Assembly (NCBI GenBank): GCA_027037705.1
Contig: JALVYZ010000445.1
Location: forward strand, 1-6,111
Origin: a bacterium
GTDB taxonomy: Bacteria; DYJV01; JALVYZ01
DNA length: 6,111 nt
Reading direction: 5' to 3'
Shown: positions 5,510-6,111 of the stretch, in pieces
Position numbering within the stretch: the first letter of the stretch is position 1
How the letters are laid out: every line of letters begins with the position of its first letter
Notes under the pieces: generated by a model
Told to the model about the DNA's origin: nothing
Databases searched by the model: none
Seen by the model: the letters and a program-made list of their open reading frames with translations, nothing else
Program-made: the position numbers and the translations under genes

Positions 5510-6111
5510 ATGAAGCCTAAGTTTTTTATTTTATTTTTTGCATTACTATTTCTGGCATTTACTACTTCAGTTTATGCTCAGGGGAGTGGCTGTACCACAG
5601 CAAAATGTCATAAAGGAATTGAAAATATTATGCCAGAAAAGTCTCAAATGATGATTGCTATTAAAAATAATGGAAGAATGCATGGAGACCCTGACGGATG
5701 TGTTGTCTGTCATGGAGGAAATCCTCAGGAAACAAAAGACAAAAATAAAGCTCACATGGGAGTCCCTGCAACATTGAGAATTGCTCCTGGACCTAAAGAT
5801 TTTTATCCTGACCCAGGTTCAATCTGGATTGCTCAAAACACATGTGGTGTTTGTCACGTAGGGTATGTTTATAGAATGCAACTTGCATTAATGAATACTG
5901 AAGCAGGTAAAATTCAGGGGAACCTGCATACATTTGGTTTTAAAGAAACTCAATTCTATAAAGTTCCTTATGGAAATCATAATGTTAAAGATTTAGATGG
6001 GCTAACTCCAATGGTTGGCTCTCAAACCTATAAGATGTATATGAAACAGCAGATTAATATGTATCCTTTTGCATATCCTAAAGAATTGAAAAAGCTTCCA
6101 TTACCAACTGT
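5510..6111 (+). CDS. Exported multiheme cytochrome c, C-terminus cut by window edge
   Basis: The first 200 residues of a periplasmic cytochrome are present. A signal peptide (about 1-23, ending SVYA) is followed by three heme-binding motifs: an expanded C28-x4-C33-H34 (CTTAKCH), C64-x2-C67-H68 (CVVCH) and C112-x2-C115-H116 (CGVCH). H58, H82, H140 and H157 are possible distal ligands. CX4CH sites are known in cytochrome c3-type proteins. The section after residue 117 (TEAGKIQGNLHTFG and beyond) lacks further heme sites up to the window end, so more hemes or a catalytic section may follow. GGAGG at 5500-5504 lies 5 bases before the ATG. As the last visible gene of the operon it is the likely electron exit or terminal reductase of the module. 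I do not recognise the exact family. Confidence 0.88.
   Translation, partial: MKPKFFILFFALLFLAFTTSVYAQGSGCTTAKCHKGIENIMPEKSQMMIAIKNNGRMHGDPDGCVVCHGGNPQETKDKNKAHMGVPATLRIAPGPKDFYPDPGSIWIAQNTCGVCHVGYVYRMQLALMNTEAGKIQGNLHTFGFKETQFYKVPYGNHNVKDLDGLTPMVGSQTYKMYMKQQINMYPFAYPKELKKLPLPT

Noticed and set aside
5567-5755. Minus-strand open frame inside the last cytochrome
   Set aside because: It is antisense to the signal peptide and heme motifs of a well-supported gene.

Overview
The window is strongly AT-rich and gene-dense. It suggests a Gram-negative anaerobe that respires through periplasmic multiheme cytochromes: there are signal peptides, a Tat substrate, a quinol-linked NrfD-type membrane protein and two multiheme c-type cytochromes. 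Nothing here fixes the species. The other genes read normally with TAA stops or run off the window, and none carries an internal TGA, so a general UGA reassignment is unlikely.

Left half (minus strand, read right to left): a three-gene operon. First (2272-2559) is a small exported HMA/MerP-like protein. Its reading frame is interrupted by a single in-frame TGA, exactly where the first cysteine of the metal-binding motif should be. The rest of the HMA fold follows intact, and a bacterial SECIS-like hairpin lies just downstream, so the codon most likely encodes selenocysteine (U34). It overlaps by ATGA a Cache-HAMP histidine kinase of the NarX/DegS type (473-2275), which overlaps by TAATG a NarL/LuxR-type response regulator (1-473, cut by the window start). 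The kinase is the only gene in the window without a visible Shine-Dalgarno sequence, so its translation may depend on ribosomes that have read through the Sec codon.

Middle (2560-2688): a divergent control region with a TATAAT-like box for each direction. Between them lies a cluster of TACC/GGTA half-sites, which could bind the NarL-type regulator.

Right half (plus strand): a tight respiratory operon. It encodes a membrane-anchored tetraheme cytochrome c (2689-3303), a Tat-exported ferredoxin with four [4Fe-4S] cluster motifs (3303-4229), a ten-helix NrfD/DsrP-family quinol-oxidising subunit (4241-5434) and an exported multiheme cytochrome cut by the window end (5510-6111). The arrangement recalls DsrJOP and the electron-transfer parts of Nrf/Mcc/Hmc-type systems. 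Quinol would be oxidised by the NrfD protein, with electrons passing through the Fe-S protein and cytochromes to an acceptor not identified here.

Taken together, the locus reads as a two-component system with a selenocysteine-containing periplasmic metal-binding-like protein in the same operon, controlling a divergent quinol-to-cytochrome respiratory chain. The gene calls rest on sequence. The selenium-gated coupling and regulatory link are inference.
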